Below, piece by piece: positions 1-8,592 of a DNA stretch of 64,000 bases (its first letter is position 1; each line of letters opens with the position of its first letter). The translations under genes were made by a program, and so were the position numbers. The notes under the pieces were generated by a model, which was not told the DNA's origin, ran no database searches, and saw only the letters and a list, made by a program, of their open reading frames with translations. The stretch is from PGZG01 sp046292765. GTDB lineage: Bacteria; Pseudomonadota; Gammaproteobacteria; Pseudomonadales; Alcanivoracaceae. The stretch is from contig JBKBQA010000003.1 of assembly GCA_046292765.1 (NCBI GenBank), positions 186,001-250,000 on the forward strand. Direction: 5' to 3'.

Positions 1-293
1 CACGCTCGTGGGAATTGAAATCACAGTACGGGCATTTGCGCACGCACCATGGAACATGAATGTAAAAAGATAGCGGTATCGGGGAGGCTGTACTCATGGT
101 TTATTGTAATTCAGGCGCTGAATATGCCATAAGGGCTTTGTGAGGGTGGCGTGAATTGCTGTCATCACTGAAGTGGGTCTTGCGACCTTAAGAATCATTC
201 GCAGTAGTGTCATAGTTTCGCAACCTTTTTCCAAGGGCTTTGTGACAGGGCTGTCGGCGAGTGGAAGCGTATACAAAATATGAGGGAAGCATC
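1..293. other. Gene-free leader region
   Basis: I see no convincing coding sequence, RNA gene or repeat in this first stretch. Short open frames on the minus strand have no start signals or protein-like composition. It probably holds the promoter of the lipoprotein gene that starts at 294, but I cannot name a clear -35/-10 pair. Confidence 0.5.
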
Positions 294-2453
294 ATGAACA
301 ATCAGGGTTCTGGCAAACGATGGGTATGGGGGGGCTTGCTGCTGGCCGGCGTGAGCCTGTTGGCTGCGTGTGGCGGCAGCAGCGGTGGTGGTGGTGGCAG
401 TTCTGCCACTGATCTCAATGGCGCAGCCGTCAAAGGCATACTGAAGGGCGCCGATGTCGCCATTTACAAGATTGAGAGCGGTGCCGTGGCAATGGGCCCG
501 CTCGCCGAAGCCGTTACTGGCAGCGACGGCAAATATGCGATCAACCTGGGCTACAGTGGCCCTGCGCTGATCCGGGTCAGTGGCAACGATGACGCTCGGA
601 TGACCTGCGATATCGCGCAAGGCTGTGATGACGGGGAAGGCGGCACGGCACCCTTCGGTGCAGATGTGCCCTTTGATGCAAGCCAGGCGCTGGAAGCGGT
701 GGTGGTGCTCACTGGCAGCACAGTATCGGTCAATGTGACCCCGCTTACCCATCTGGCGGCGAGTAAAACACAGGCTGCTCTGGCCGAAAGCGCCAATCTG
801 GACGTGGCTGCAGCGATTGCCAGCAACAACAGCCAGGTGGCCAACCTTTTTGGCCTGAGTGGCAGCCTGACGGGCTTGCCGGTGGTGGATATCACCGATC
901 CACTGGCCCTGGCGGCGGCTGATCCTGTCGCCCAGCGGGCAGCGCTGGTGGCTGCTGGTATTTATAGCTCAGCACTGGCTGACGGAATGACGCTTGATGA
1001 CGTGGCGAATAACTTTGTTGTCAACGGGGGCCAGTTGCTGGGCAATGACGTGGCATCCTTTTACCAGGCGGCGGGCGATATTCTGGCCCTTCCTGAGTTC
1101 GACAACACGGATCTTTCCGGTGTCTCCAGTGCTCTGTCATCGGCACAAATCGAGGCCGAGAATCTGGGTGACCAGCTAACGGATGCCCAGCCATCCCCCG
1201 ATGCGCAATCACCGGATCTGCTCAAGGCGAAGAGCTTTGTCACTCAGGTGCGCACCCTGGGCACCACCTTTGTTACCGAAGAAAGCGTGAATGCCTTTGC
1301 CGACGAGTTGAAGGCGGCGGAAGTGCTGCTGGCGGATGAAGCGGGCGGTCTGTTCGATGTGCTGGGTCGTGTCGCTGATGCGCTTGCTCAGGTACACGAA
1401 AGCGTACTGGCTGACGAGGGTCCGGAATCCTTCCCGGTGACCGTCAACGGCGTGGAGGTCAACAGTAGCGACAACGGCATCTCCTACACGGTAACGCATG
1501 TGGCCGGTGCGGAAGCGGAGCTCAATATCAGCGTCACGCCGGGCTACACCATGAGCGTCGATGAAACTGAAGACGAAGGCATCTATACCGTTGATGAAGC
1601 GTTCACCATTAACTTCAGCATGTCCGGTCAGATGGCCTCTGCGAACCTGTTGCTGGACATTCGCGAAGGCAAGGCCGTGGGCAGCGCGACCTATAACGAA
1701 GTGGAAACCTGGGATGGCTCTGCTGGCGACGCTGGCGAGCGGAATGAACACCTCAAGGCATCAGTCAAGCTGGACCTGGATGTTGAGCTGAAGGCACTGG
1801 ATGACAGCGTTGCGCTGGCCGGCAAGCTGAGTGCGGAGATCAATGGCTTCGATGAGATCTTCGAAGATGTCTGGGATGAAACCGGTTATGAAGGACGTCG
1901 TGAGACCACCTTCAATGTGGCCAGCCTGACCTTTAACGGTAATGTCAGCACGCCAACCAATACGGCAGAAGTGATCCTGTCCTTCAATGCCAAGTCCAAC
2001 GGCTATGTTCTGGTGGAGGAGGACAAGTACGATTGGGAACAAGGCATTTACGAGCCATGGGATGTGGTCAGCGAAGAGACCTCCGCGAAGTTTGTTGAAG
2101 GCAGCTTCAGTCTGATTGCCACGGCGACCCTGAACACGGTGGGTGAGAGCAAGATCGAGATCAGTGGCACTCGCTCCGCGCTCAATGCGGGCAATGCCTC
2201 TGTCAAGATCACCTACCCGGTGGGCAAAAGCCTGACCATCAGCGCGCCGCTAACCCGCAATAGTGACGGTGATGTGCCGCCGCCGAAAGTCACCATCGTC
2301 AACCAGGACGGCGTAACGGCCACGCTTGAAGTCGATCAGAACGGCGACATCTTCGGCAATATCAAGGTCGGCAGTACCCAGTATGCTGAGATCACCGAGC
2401 CGAACGTCATTCTGGTACGATTCTCGGATGGCGCGATTGAAAGCCTGCAGTAA
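294..2453 (+). CDS. Large exported lipoprotein, unknown function
   Basis: A 719-residue protein with a lipoprotein signal peptide: basic N-terminus, hydrophobic stretch and lipobox LLAAC, so the mature protein starts at a lipidated Cys followed by a Ser/Gly linker. The ATG at 294 is chosen because GAGGG lies about 7 bases upstream and the signal peptide follows directly; an upstream GTG frame extension is unlikely. Residues about 40-110 look like a carboxypeptidase-regulatory or Ig-like beta domain (GxVxGxxxGxxVxIY...GSDGKYAIN). Next comes a Thr/Leu/Ala-rich helical part (VTPLTHLAAS), and from about 380 on an acidic beta-rich region. The N-terminal order resembles the lipoprotein at 33739-35826. 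Likely outer-membrane anchored; substrate or partner unknown. Confidence 0.8.
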   Translation: MNNQGSGKRWVWGGLLLAGVSLLAACGGSSGGGGGSSATDLNGAAVKGILKGADVAIYKIESGAVAMGPLAEAVTGSDGKYAINLGYSGPALIRVSGNDDARMTCDIAQGCDDGEGGTAPFGADVPFDASQALEAVVVLTGSTVSVNVTPLTHLAASKTQAALAESANLDVAAAIASNNSQVANLFGLSGSLTGLPVVDITDPLALAAADPVAQRAALVAAGIYSSALADGMTLDDVANNFVVNGGQLLGNDVASFYQAAGDILALPEFDNTDLSGVSSALSSAQIEAENLGDQLTDAQPSPDAQSPDLLKAKSFVTQVRTLGTTFVTEESVNAFADELKAAEVLLADEAGGLFDVLGRVADALAQVHESVLADEGPESFPVTVNGVEVNSSDNGISYTVTHVAGAEAELNISVTPGYTMSVDETEDEGIYTVDEAFTINFSMSGQMASANLLLDIREGKAVGSATYNEVETWDGSAGDAGERNEHLKASVKLDLDVELKALDDSVALAGKLSAEINGFDEIFEDVWDETGYEGRRETTFNVASLTFNGNVSTPTNTAEVILSFNAKSNGYVLVEEDKYDWEQGIYEPWDVVSEETSAKFVEGSFSLIATATLNTVGESKIEISGTRSALNAGNASVKITYPVGKSLTISAPLTRNSDGDVPPPKVTIVNQDGVTATLEVDQNGDIFGNIKVGSTQYAEITEPNVILVRFSDGAIESLQ

Positions 2454-2469
2454 TTTGTATGGCAGCGGG

Positions 2470-2496
2470 AAAATGGAGGCTCCGGCCTCCATTTTT
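2470..2496 (+). terminator. Rho-independent terminator after lipoprotein gene
   Basis: A GGAGGC/GCCTCC stem with a short TCCG loop is followed by a run of seven T. It lies about 20 bases after the lipoprotein stop codon. The same bases hold the probable ATG (2473) of the next gene, so terminator and start codon overlap. Confidence 0.65.
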
Positions 2497-3549
2497 TTGT
2501 CTGTTCTGGTGCTGGCTGCTGTCTGTCTGTTGCTGGGTGTTTGCGGACAGGTCAGGGCAGCGTCGGGCTTTTATGCCCATCAGTTTCTTGAGGGGCATAG
2601 CGATTCCTTTCCGGTGCATTCATTGATCCATGGTCTGGACAAGCACTATCGCTCCGGCGAGTTCAACTTTGTCGTCAATCGTACGGAAACCGGCCTGCGG
2701 CGGGGAGAGACCGCATGGGGCGTGCTTTATCGCTACGAGGCCTATGCAGACGCTTCGCGCGCGGCCAGCGAGCTGATCTGGCGGGTTGAGACGGATCAGG
2801 ATATTCCAGCCCAGCGTGATTGGCCGTTGCAGCTGCAAGTCAATCAGGTGGCGATGCAGGGCATGGTGGTCAGTCGCCGTGTTGATCTGGCTGATGGCCT
2901 GGCGCTGACGGCGGCATTCCAGCTGCTCCATGCCACCCAGATGATGGATGGCATTGTGCAGGGTCATATCACGACCTACGACGACGAGTATCAGGGTCAG
3001 TTGCACCTGCATTATTTCTATACACGCGATGCGCTTTGGGACCGTCCGGTGGACCGGCGTCGCGGGCAGGGGCTGGCACTGGATGTGACGCTGGATTGGC
3101 AAATTGATACAAGGCAGACGCTGCGGCTTGTACTGCTGGACGCTGCCAACGGTATTTACTGGAAAGACATGTACTACACCCGGTCAGATCTGGACAGTGA
3201 CCGGTATAGCTATGATGCGGATGGTCGGCTTGAGGTGCGTGCGGCCATGACCGGCTTTGAGGGCAACCGCAGTCATTGGCAGCGCTTGCCAGTCAAGGCT
3301 TTGCTTGATTGGCAGGGACAGATTGGTGATCAACACCAGCTGGGGCTGGAAGCAATCTGGATCGACAAGTACCGGGATCTGCGCCTGAGCTATCAGCCCC
3401 GGGTGTTAGGTGGTCTGTACATGAGCGGCGGTTTGCAGGGGAGTCTTGGTTTGGGATTTCGCGCGGACCGATGGCATATCGGCATGAGCGTGGAAAGCCT
3501 CAACTGGCATGAGTCGCGGGCGGTGGGATTGCGTTTTTCGTGGCAGTGA
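2473..3549 (+). CDS. Exported beta-rich protein, possible outer-membrane barrel
   Basis: About 358 residues. The N-terminus has a long hydrophobic signal sequence ending in a plausible cleavage site (QVRA-AS). The mature part alternates polar and aromatic residues and ends in Arg-Phe-Ser-Trp-Gln, which suggests a beta-barrel or beta-sheet envelope protein. No family is recognised. The start is uncertain: ATG 2473 lies inside the terminator hairpin of the preceding gene, and a TTG at 2497 would keep most of the signal peptide. It is only about 20 bases from the preceding lipoprotein gene and may be expressed by read-through, so the two may form an exported pair. Its 3' end overlaps the convergent rdgB gene by 50 bases. 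Confidence 0.65.
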   Translation: MEAPASIFLSVLVLAAVCLLLGVCGQVRAASGFYAHQFLEGHSDSFPVHSLIHGLDKHYRSGEFNFVVNRTETGLRRGETAWGVLYRYEAYADASRAASELIWRVETDQDIPAQRDWPLQLQVNQVAMQGMVVSRRVDLADGLALTAAFQLLHATQMMDGIVQGHITTYDDEYQGQLHLHYFYTRDALWDRPVDRRRGQGLALDVTLDWQIDTRQTLRLVLLDAANGIYWKDMYYTRSDLDSDRYSYDADGRLEVRAAMTGFEGNRSHWQRLPVKALLDWQGQIGDQHQLGLEAIWIDKYRDLRLSYQPRVLGGLYMSGGLQGSLGLGFRADRWHIGMSVESLNWHESRAVGLRFSWQ

Positions 3550-4138
3550 GGCGCTGAAACTGCTCGACAAAATCGGCCAGTGCTTTGCCCCGATGGCTTA
3601 GAGCGTGCTTGCGCTCAGCCGACAGCTCGGCTGCGGTGCAGTTCTCCGAAGGCACAAAAAAGTGCGGGTCATAGCCGAACCCATTACTGCCCCTTGGTGC
3701 AAGAACGATGCGTCCTACCCAGCTTCCCTGAGCAATGATCGGGGTCGGATCCGCTGCATGATGCAGAAAGGCGATTACTGCCTGATAGCGGGCACTGAGC
3801 TGTGTTTCCGGCACGCCGTGCAATTTCTCAACCAGCAGCGCATTGTTTCTTTCATCGTTGGCGCCGTCGCCGGAAAAACGCGCCGAGTAAATGCCGGGCG
3901 CACCGTTTAGTGCATCCACTTCAATGCCAGAGTCGTCAGCAATTGCTGGCAGGCCAGTGTGCTGCGCCGCATTGCGCGCCTTCAGAATGGCGTTCTCGAC
4001 AAAGGTCAGCCCGGTTTCATCCGCTTCCGGCACACCAAGCTCCGTCTGCGGAATCACCTGCATGCCAAACTGGCCGAGAATTTCCTGCAGTTCGGCGATT
4101 TTCTTTTTGTTGCCCGAGGCAAGAACGATTTTCTGCAT
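3500..4138 (-). CDS. rdgB: RdgB/HAM1 non-canonical purine NTP pyrophosphatase
   Basis: Hydrolyses dITP, dUTP-like, XTP and ITP nucleotides to monophosphates, keeping damaged purines out of DNA. The protein begins QKIVLASGNKKKIAEL, the typical SxNxxK substrate loop, and contains the LTFVENAILKAR and IADDSGIEVDALNGAPGIYSAR signatures with the metal-binding and catalytic acidic residues, plus SNGFGYDPHF near the C-terminus. It has 212 residues against about 200 for the family, with a short extra C-terminal tail. I use ATG 4138 because the family starts there and GGTGG lies upstream. The tail overlaps the end of the convergent exported-protein gene by 50 bases. Confidence 0.95.
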   Translation of the reverse strand: MQKIVLASGNKKKIAELQEILGQFGMQVIPQTELGVPEADETGLTFVENAILKARNAAQHTGLPAIADDSGIEVDALNGAPGIYSARFSGDGANDERNNALLVEKLHGVPETQLSARYQAVIAFLHHAADPTPIIAQGSWVGRIVLAPRGSNGFGYDPHFFVPSENCTAAELSAERKHALSHRGKALADFVEQFQRLTATKNAIPPPATHAS

Positions 4139-4229
4139 GGGAACACCACCGAAAAGAAAAGAAAGCAAAGAAGTCAGACAACTAAAACGGAACTATCAAA
4201 AAACGATAGTGTTAAGCAGAAGTATGCGA

Positions 4230-4411
4230 GGCCAAAGGGAGGGGCAGGGGCTGTCGGGACTGTGTGAGCATGGGTAAGGCAAGCGTGTTGCGAAGCATTG
4301 CTTCGCGCGCAGCCGAACGCCCGACAGGGCCGGTCCCCGCAGGGGCCGAACGCAAGCCCCCAGGGATGGGTCCACGGCGTGTCCTGGCAGCCTCTGACCC
4401 TCCCTTTGGCC
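4230..4411. repeat. 182-bp MITE-like element with terminal inverted repeats
   Basis: The ends are a perfect 14-bp inverted repeat, GGCCAAAGGGAGGG at 4230-4243 and its reverse complement at 4398-4411. The similarity extends with a few mismatches to about 29 bp. The interior (about 154 bp) is very GC-rich with internal palindromes (CGAAGCATTGCTTCG and CCCCGCAGGGG) and carries no convincing gene. It fills the rdgB-metW intergenic region. I found no clear target-site duplication. A non-autonomous element or REP-like intergenic repeat is the best reading. Confidence 0.6.
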
Positions 4412-4447
4412 GGGGAAGATCAACACCACACACCATTCTCAACCGTT

Positions 4448-5041
4448 CTACCTGGTCACCCGAAACAACGCAATTTCCCCAAACAAATTCGGCATTACCC
4501 GCGTCAACGGACCCGCTTCGTGGTGCCTGTCCACCACCATCGACTGCAAAATCCGATAACCCCGTTCCCGACAATGGGCCTCAAAATCATTCACTGTGCA
4601 AAGATGAATGTTCGGTGTGTTGTACCACTGATGGGGCAGGGTAGGAGACACCGGCATCCGGCCCTTGAAAAAAAGATAACCCCGCACCCGCCAGTGCCCG
4701 AAATTCGGGAAAGTGACAATCGCTTCGCGGCCCACCCGCAACATCTCCGACAACACCAGATCGGGCCGATGCACCGCCTGCAACGCCTGCGTCATCAACA
4801 CATAATCGAAGCGCTTGTCCTGAATATTGCCAAGCCCCTCATCAATATCCTGCTCGATCACATTCACGCCGCGCTCAAAACAGGCGGCGATATTGTCCTG
4901 ATCAATTTCCAGGCCATAGCCCTGCACGTTTTTGGTGTCGCGCAGGTTCTCCAGCAGGGCGCCGTTGCCGCAGCCAAGGTCGAGCACCCGGGCGCCATCG
5001 GGAATCCAGGTGCGAATAATCTCCAGATCAGGCCGCAGCAT
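4448..5041 (-). CDS. metW: MetW methionine biosynthesis protein
   Basis: A 197-residue Rossmann-fold methyltransferase-like protein with the SAM-binding motif VLDLGCGNGALLENL at about residues 20-34. It then has DYVLMTQALQAVHRPDLVLSEMLRVG and the MetW signature FPNFGHWRVRGYLFFKGRMP and WYNTPNIHLCT. MetW works with MetX in proteobacterial methionine synthesis, probably as an activator or partner in homoserine acylation. Its start overlaps the 3' end of metX by 14 bases on the same strand, which indicates a translationally coupled metX-metW operon. Confidence 0.95.
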   Translation of the reverse strand: MLRPDLEIIRTWIPDGARVLDLGCGNGALLENLRDTKNVQGYGLEIDQDNIAACFERGVNVIEQDIDEGLGNIQDKRFDYVLMTQALQAVHRPDLVLSEMLRVGREAIVTFPNFGHWRVRGYLFFKGRMPVSPTLPHQWYNTPNIHLCTVNDFEAHCRERGYRILQSMVVDRHHEAGPLTRVMPNLFGEIALFRVTR

Positions 5042-6185
5042 CGTTCACCTCCACGGCCACCCGGTGCATATAGGCCCCGAACAGTTTCAGGTACTCGGGA
5101 ATATCTACCAGAAAAGCATCATGGCCCTTGTCGGTATCAATCTCTGCGTAACTGACATTGCGGCCCACCCGCACCAGCGCGTTGACGATCTCTTCGGAGC
5201 GCTGCGGCGCAAAGCGCCAATCGGTGGTAAAAGACATCACCAGAAAACGACACTGTGTTTTTGCCAGTGCCGCTTCCAGATCGTTATCGAAATCTCGCGC
5301 CGGATCATAGTAATCCAGCGCCTTGGTCATCAGCAGATAGGTGTTGGCATCGAAATTACGCGAAAACGTCTCGCCCTGATGGCGCAGGTAGGATTCCACC
5401 TGAAACTCGACATCAAAACCGAAATGAAACTTGCCGGCGCGCAGATCACGGCCGAACTTGGCGCGCATGGCGTCTTCGCTGAGATAGGTAATGTGTCCCA
5501 CCATGCGCGCCAGAATCAGGCCCTGACGCGGATAGGTGTCGTGCAGATAGTAGCGGCCGCCGTGGAAGTGCGGGTCGGTCAGGATTGACTGCCGTGCCAC
5601 TTCATTAAAGGCAATATTCTGTGCCGACAGCTTCGGCGCTGAGGCGATGACTGCTGCATGACGCACCCGGTCCGGATAGTCGATCGACCACTGCAGCGCC
5701 TGCATGCCGCCAAGGCTGCCGCCAATCACCGCCGCCCACTGCTGGATGCCGAGGGCATCGGCCAGGCGGGCCTGACTGTTGACCCAGTCGCGTACCGTCA
5801 CCATCGGGAAATCCGGCCCCCAGGGCTGGCCGTTGGCGGGATTGATGGAGGAGGGGCCGGTGGAGCCATGGCAGCCGCCGATGTTGTTCAGGGCGACGAT
5901 GAAAAAGCGGTTGGTATCGATGGCCTTGCCGGGGCCGATGGCGGTATCCCACCAGCCCGGACGCTTGTCGTTAGCGCTGTGGTAGCCGGCGGCATGATGG
6001 TGGCCGGACAGGGCGTGGCAGATCAATACCGCGTTGGAGCGGTCCCGGTTCAGGCTGCCATAGGTCTCGAATACCAATTGGTAGGCATCCAGCCGCCGGC
6101 CGCACTCGAGTTCGAGGGGCTGATCGAAATGCAGGGTGGCCGGGATGACCAGACCTACGGAATCGGCGGGAAAAGAATCGGGCAT
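5028..6185 (-). CDS. metX: Homoserine O-acyltransferase MetX
   Basis: Transfers an acyl group from acyl-CoA to the homoserine hydroxyl, the first committed step of methionine synthesis. Alpha/beta-hydrolase fold of 385 residues. It shows CHALSGHHHAAGYH, the nucleophile elbow GGSLGGMQALQW with the catalytic Ser, DTDKGHDAFLVD near the C-terminus with the catalytic His, and an Asp in the TTDWRF region. Whether acetyl- or succinyl-CoA is used cannot be told from the name: many gammaproteobacterial MetX enzymes use succinyl-CoA. ATG 6185 gives the normal family length; an in-frame extension to 6242 lacks family-like sequence. Followed by overlapping metW. Confidence 0.93.
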   Translation of the reverse strand: MPDSFPADSVGLVIPATLHFDQPLELECGRRLDAYQLVFETYGSLNRDRSNAVLICHALSGHHHAAGYHSANDKRPGWWDTAIGPGKAIDTNRFFIVALNNIGGCHGSTGPSSINPANGQPWGPDFPMVTVRDWVNSQARLADALGIQQWAAVIGGSLGGMQALQWSIDYPDRVRHAAVIASAPKLSAQNIAFNEVARQSILTDPHFHGGRYYLHDTYPRQGLILARMVGHITYLSEDAMRAKFGRDLRAGKFHFGFDVEFQVESYLRHQGETFSRNFDANTYLLMTKALDYYDPARDFDNDLEAALAKTQCRFLVMSFTTDWRFAPQRSEEIVNALVRVGRNVSYAEIDTDKGHDAFLVDIPEYLKLFGAYMHRVAVEVNDAAA

Positions 6186-6311
6186 CGGACTCAACGACGG
6201 TGGAAGTGCGGCAAGTGTAAAGACGGGGTCACGTGCCTGCAATGAATCCGGCCAGCGAGGCGGGCAGGGCAGGGGCGCTGCAAACGCGCACCCGCTTGCG
6301 TCGGCTGGCGG

Positions 6312-6854
6312 TCAAAGTCGGAACAGGATCTGCACGAACTGGATCAGCAGCAGTACGACGATGGGGCTGAGGTCGAGTCCGCCCATCGGCGGAATGACCT
6401 TGCGGGCCGGCGCCATCACCGGCTCGGTGATCTGGCTTACCACCCGAACGATGGGATTGCGCGGGTCCGGTGACACCCAGCTGAGGATAATGCGCAGGAT
6501 AATCGCCCAGAACAGGTAGTTGAGCATCAACCGGGCCAGTTCGGTGACCGTTGCCAGCAGCAGCTGCGGCACGCTGGCGCGCAGGGCGCCAAAGGTCAGC
6601 ACGCTGAGCAGCACCAGCTTGAACAGGATCAGTGCCACCACGGCGACCAAGGCGGCCACATCGACGCCGCCATGACCGGGAATCAGCTTGCGCAGCGGGA
6701 TCAGTATCGGGTTGGTAGCCTTGACCACAAACTGGGACAGAGGGTTGTAGAAATCGGCCTTTACCAGCTGCAGAAGAAAGCGGGTTAGCACCAGAAAGAT
6801 GTAGAGATCGATGGCAATGCCAAGCAAGAACAGAAAGGCGCCCTGCGGATTCAT
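6312..6854 (-). CDS. yggT: YggT family integral membrane protein
   Basis: A 180-residue protein with two copies of the YGGT unit. Each has hydrophobic helices followed by the signature (F/S)xxPxNPIxxxxxxxxxPxxG: NPLSQFVVKATNPILIPLRKLIPGHGG near residue 45 and PRNPIVRVVSQITEPVMAP near residue 135. Four to five membrane segments are visible. Its role is unknown in detail; relatives have been linked to osmotic tolerance and envelope or division functions. ATG 6854 with GGAG upstream is preferred over the longer frame. It lies downstream of yggS-proC, the conserved yggS-proC-yggT order. Confidence 0.9.
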   Translation of the reverse strand: MNPQGAFLFLLGIAIDLYIFLVLTRFLLQLVKADFYNPLSQFVVKATNPILIPLRKLIPGHGGVDVAALVAVVALILFKLVLLSVLTFGALRASVPQLLLATVTELARLMLNYLFWAIILRIILSWVSPDPRNPIVRVVSQITEPVMAPARKVIPPMGGLDLSPIVVLLLIQFVQILFRL

Positions 6855-6950
6855 GAACAAACTCCGGAAAATCGGTGGCCGGGATGATAGCAAACCCGGC
6901 GCTGTCGGGCACCGCGAGATCGCGGCAGGATTGCCGCACCACTCACTTGC

Positions 6951-7763
6951 TCAGTGGCCGGAGAGCTCCTGGGCGCGGCGCCGGGCGGCAGCCAGGGCGC
7001 TGTCCACCAGCACCCGGAAGCCGCCGTCCTCGAATACTTGCAGGGCAGCAGCCGTGGTGCCGCCGGGGGAGGTGACCTGCTGGCGCAGCACATCCGGGCC
7101 GGATTCGCTGGCGATGGCGAGCTGGGCTGACCCCCAGGCGGTCTGCAGTACCAGTTGGCGGGCGGTGTGGTCATCCAGACCAAGCTTGCGGGCGGCCTCG
7201 ATCATGCTTTCCATCATCAGGAAGAAATAGGCAGGGCCTGAGCCGGACACCGCAGTGACCGCATCCAGCGAGGTCTCTTGGTCGAACCAGAAGGTCAGGC
7301 CGACGCTGCCCAGAATCTGCCCGGCCAACTCCTTTTGCTCGCCGGACACCGCCGGGTCGGCAAACAGGCCAGTGGCGCCAGCCTGCACCAGTGCCGGGGT
7401 GTTGGGCATGCAGCGCACCACCGGCAGATCGCCGAGCCACTGCTTGAGGCTGGTCACGGTAATGCCGGCGGCGATAGAGATAATCAGCGGCTGACGGTCG
7501 CCGAGCGCCTCACGCAGGGTCTCGCACACCACCTGCATTACCTGCGGCTTCACTGCCAGCACCAGCACATCCGCGCGCCGGGCCACCTCCCGGTTGTCGG
7601 TGCTGATATGCACCCGGTGCACTCGGGCGAGATCGTCCAGACGGTCCTGACTGACATCACTCATCCAGATGCGGGCCGGGCGGATGCCCTTGGTGATCAT
7701 GCCGCCGACAAGGCTGGTGGCCATGTTGCCGGCGCCGATAAAGCCGATGATCTGCTGTGCCAT
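6951..7763 (-). CDS. proC: Pyrroline-5-carboxylate reductase
   Basis: Catalyses the last step of proline synthesis, NAD(P)H-dependent reduction of pyrroline-5-carboxylate. The N-terminus IGFIGAGNMATSLVGGM is the dinucleotide-binding Rossmann motif. VLAVKPQ and MPNTPALVQAGATGLF follow, and the C-terminal P5CR signature is VTAVSGSGPAYFFLMMESMIEAARKLGL and QQVTSPGGTTAAALQVFE. Length of 270 residues is normal. It sits 11 bases downstream of the yggS-family gene on the same strand, so the two are probably co-transcribed. Confidence 0.96.
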   Translation of the reverse strand: MAQQIIGFIGAGNMATSLVGGMITKGIRPARIWMSDVSQDRLDDLARVHRVHISTDNREVARRADVLVLAVKPQVMQVVCETLREALGDRQPLIISIAAGITVTSLKQWLGDLPVVRCMPNTPALVQAGATGLFADPAVSGEQKELAGQILGSVGLTFWFDQETSLDAVTAVSGSGPAYFFLMMESMIEAARKLGLDDHTARQLVLQTAWGSAQLAIASESGPDVLRQQVTSPGGTTAAALQVFEDGGFRVLVDSALAAARRRAQELSGH

Positions 7764-7774
7764 CTGGTCTGTCC

Positions 7775-8479
7775 TCAGGGTTTGGCCGGCCGCGACCCGA
7801 ACAGGGCGGTGCCGATACGGATCTGGGTGGCGCCCTCGGCCACGGCTACGTCAAAGTCGTCGCTCATGCCCATCGAGAGCGTATCAAGGCGGGGGATTGT
7901 ATTGCCGAGAGATGACAGTGTCATGGCTAGTCGGCGAAAGGCCGCCTGTCCCCGGTCCGGGCTGTCCGGCCGCGGGATGGCCATCAGCCCCCGTAACCGG
8001 AGGCGGGGCAGGGTGGTGATCAGTTCTGCCAGTGCAGGCACTTCGGCCGGGGAGGCGCCGGATTTGCTGCCTTCATCGTCGATATTCACCTGGATGCAGA
8101 CATTTAGCGGCGGCAGCCGGGCAGGGCGCTGGTCATTCAGGCGCCGGGCGATCTTGTCCCGGTCGACGGAATGCACCCAGTCGAAATGCTCGGCGATGTC
8201 ACGGGTCTTGTTGCTTTGGATCGGTCCGATAAAGTGCCAGCGGAGGTTGCGTCCGGCCAGCGCGGCGATCTTGTCGATGCCTTCCTGCGCGTAATTTTCG
8301 CCGAAGTCGCGCTGGCCAAGGTCGGCCAGGGCCGCCACCTCGTCGCTGGAGCGGGTCTTGCTCACGGCGATCAGGGTGATGTGGTCCGGGGCTCGACCGA
8401 CCCGATGGCAGGCGTCGAGCAGTTGGCCCTGAACCGAGGCAAGGCGCTGCTTTAGGGGTTCCGCTGTTGAATGGCCCAT
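7775..8479 (-). CDS. yggS: PLP homeostasis protein, YggS/PLPBP family
   Basis: A 234-residue fold-type III PLP-binding protein without known enzymatic activity that buffers pyridoxal phosphate. It has ITLIAVSKTRSSDEV with the PLP-linking Lys near residue 40, the FGENYAQEGIDKI and WHFIGPIQSNKTRDIA signatures, VNIDDEGSKSGASP, LRGLMAIP, and the C-terminal LSMGMSDDFDVAVAEGATQIRIGTALFG motif. First gene of the leftward yggS-proC run and divergent from pilT, a standard arrangement. Confidence 0.95.
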   Translation of the reverse strand: MGHSTAEPLKQRLASVQGQLLDACHRVGRAPDHITLIAVSKTRSSDEVAALADLGQRDFGENYAQEGIDKIAALAGRNLRWHFIGPIQSNKTRDIAEHFDWVHSVDRDKIARRLNDQRPARLPPLNVCIQVNIDDEGSKSGASPAEVPALAELITTLPRLRLRGLMAIPRPDSPDRGQAAFRRLAMTLSSLGNTIPRLDTLSMGMSDDFDVAVAEGATQIRIGTALFGSRPAKP

Positions 8480-8592
8480 GGTGACGGGGTACCTTTAGCC
8501 TCTCGGGCGATGGGATGAGAACGTTGCCCGCCGATAATAACAAAGGGGCAACAAGGTCGCCCCTTGCTGCCACCTCACATCCCGGGATCGCC

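Noticed and set aside
3605..4277. Several plus-strand open frames opposite rdgB and in its upstream region
   Set aside because: They are antisense shadows of rdgB or lie in the MITE-like repeat and show no start signals.
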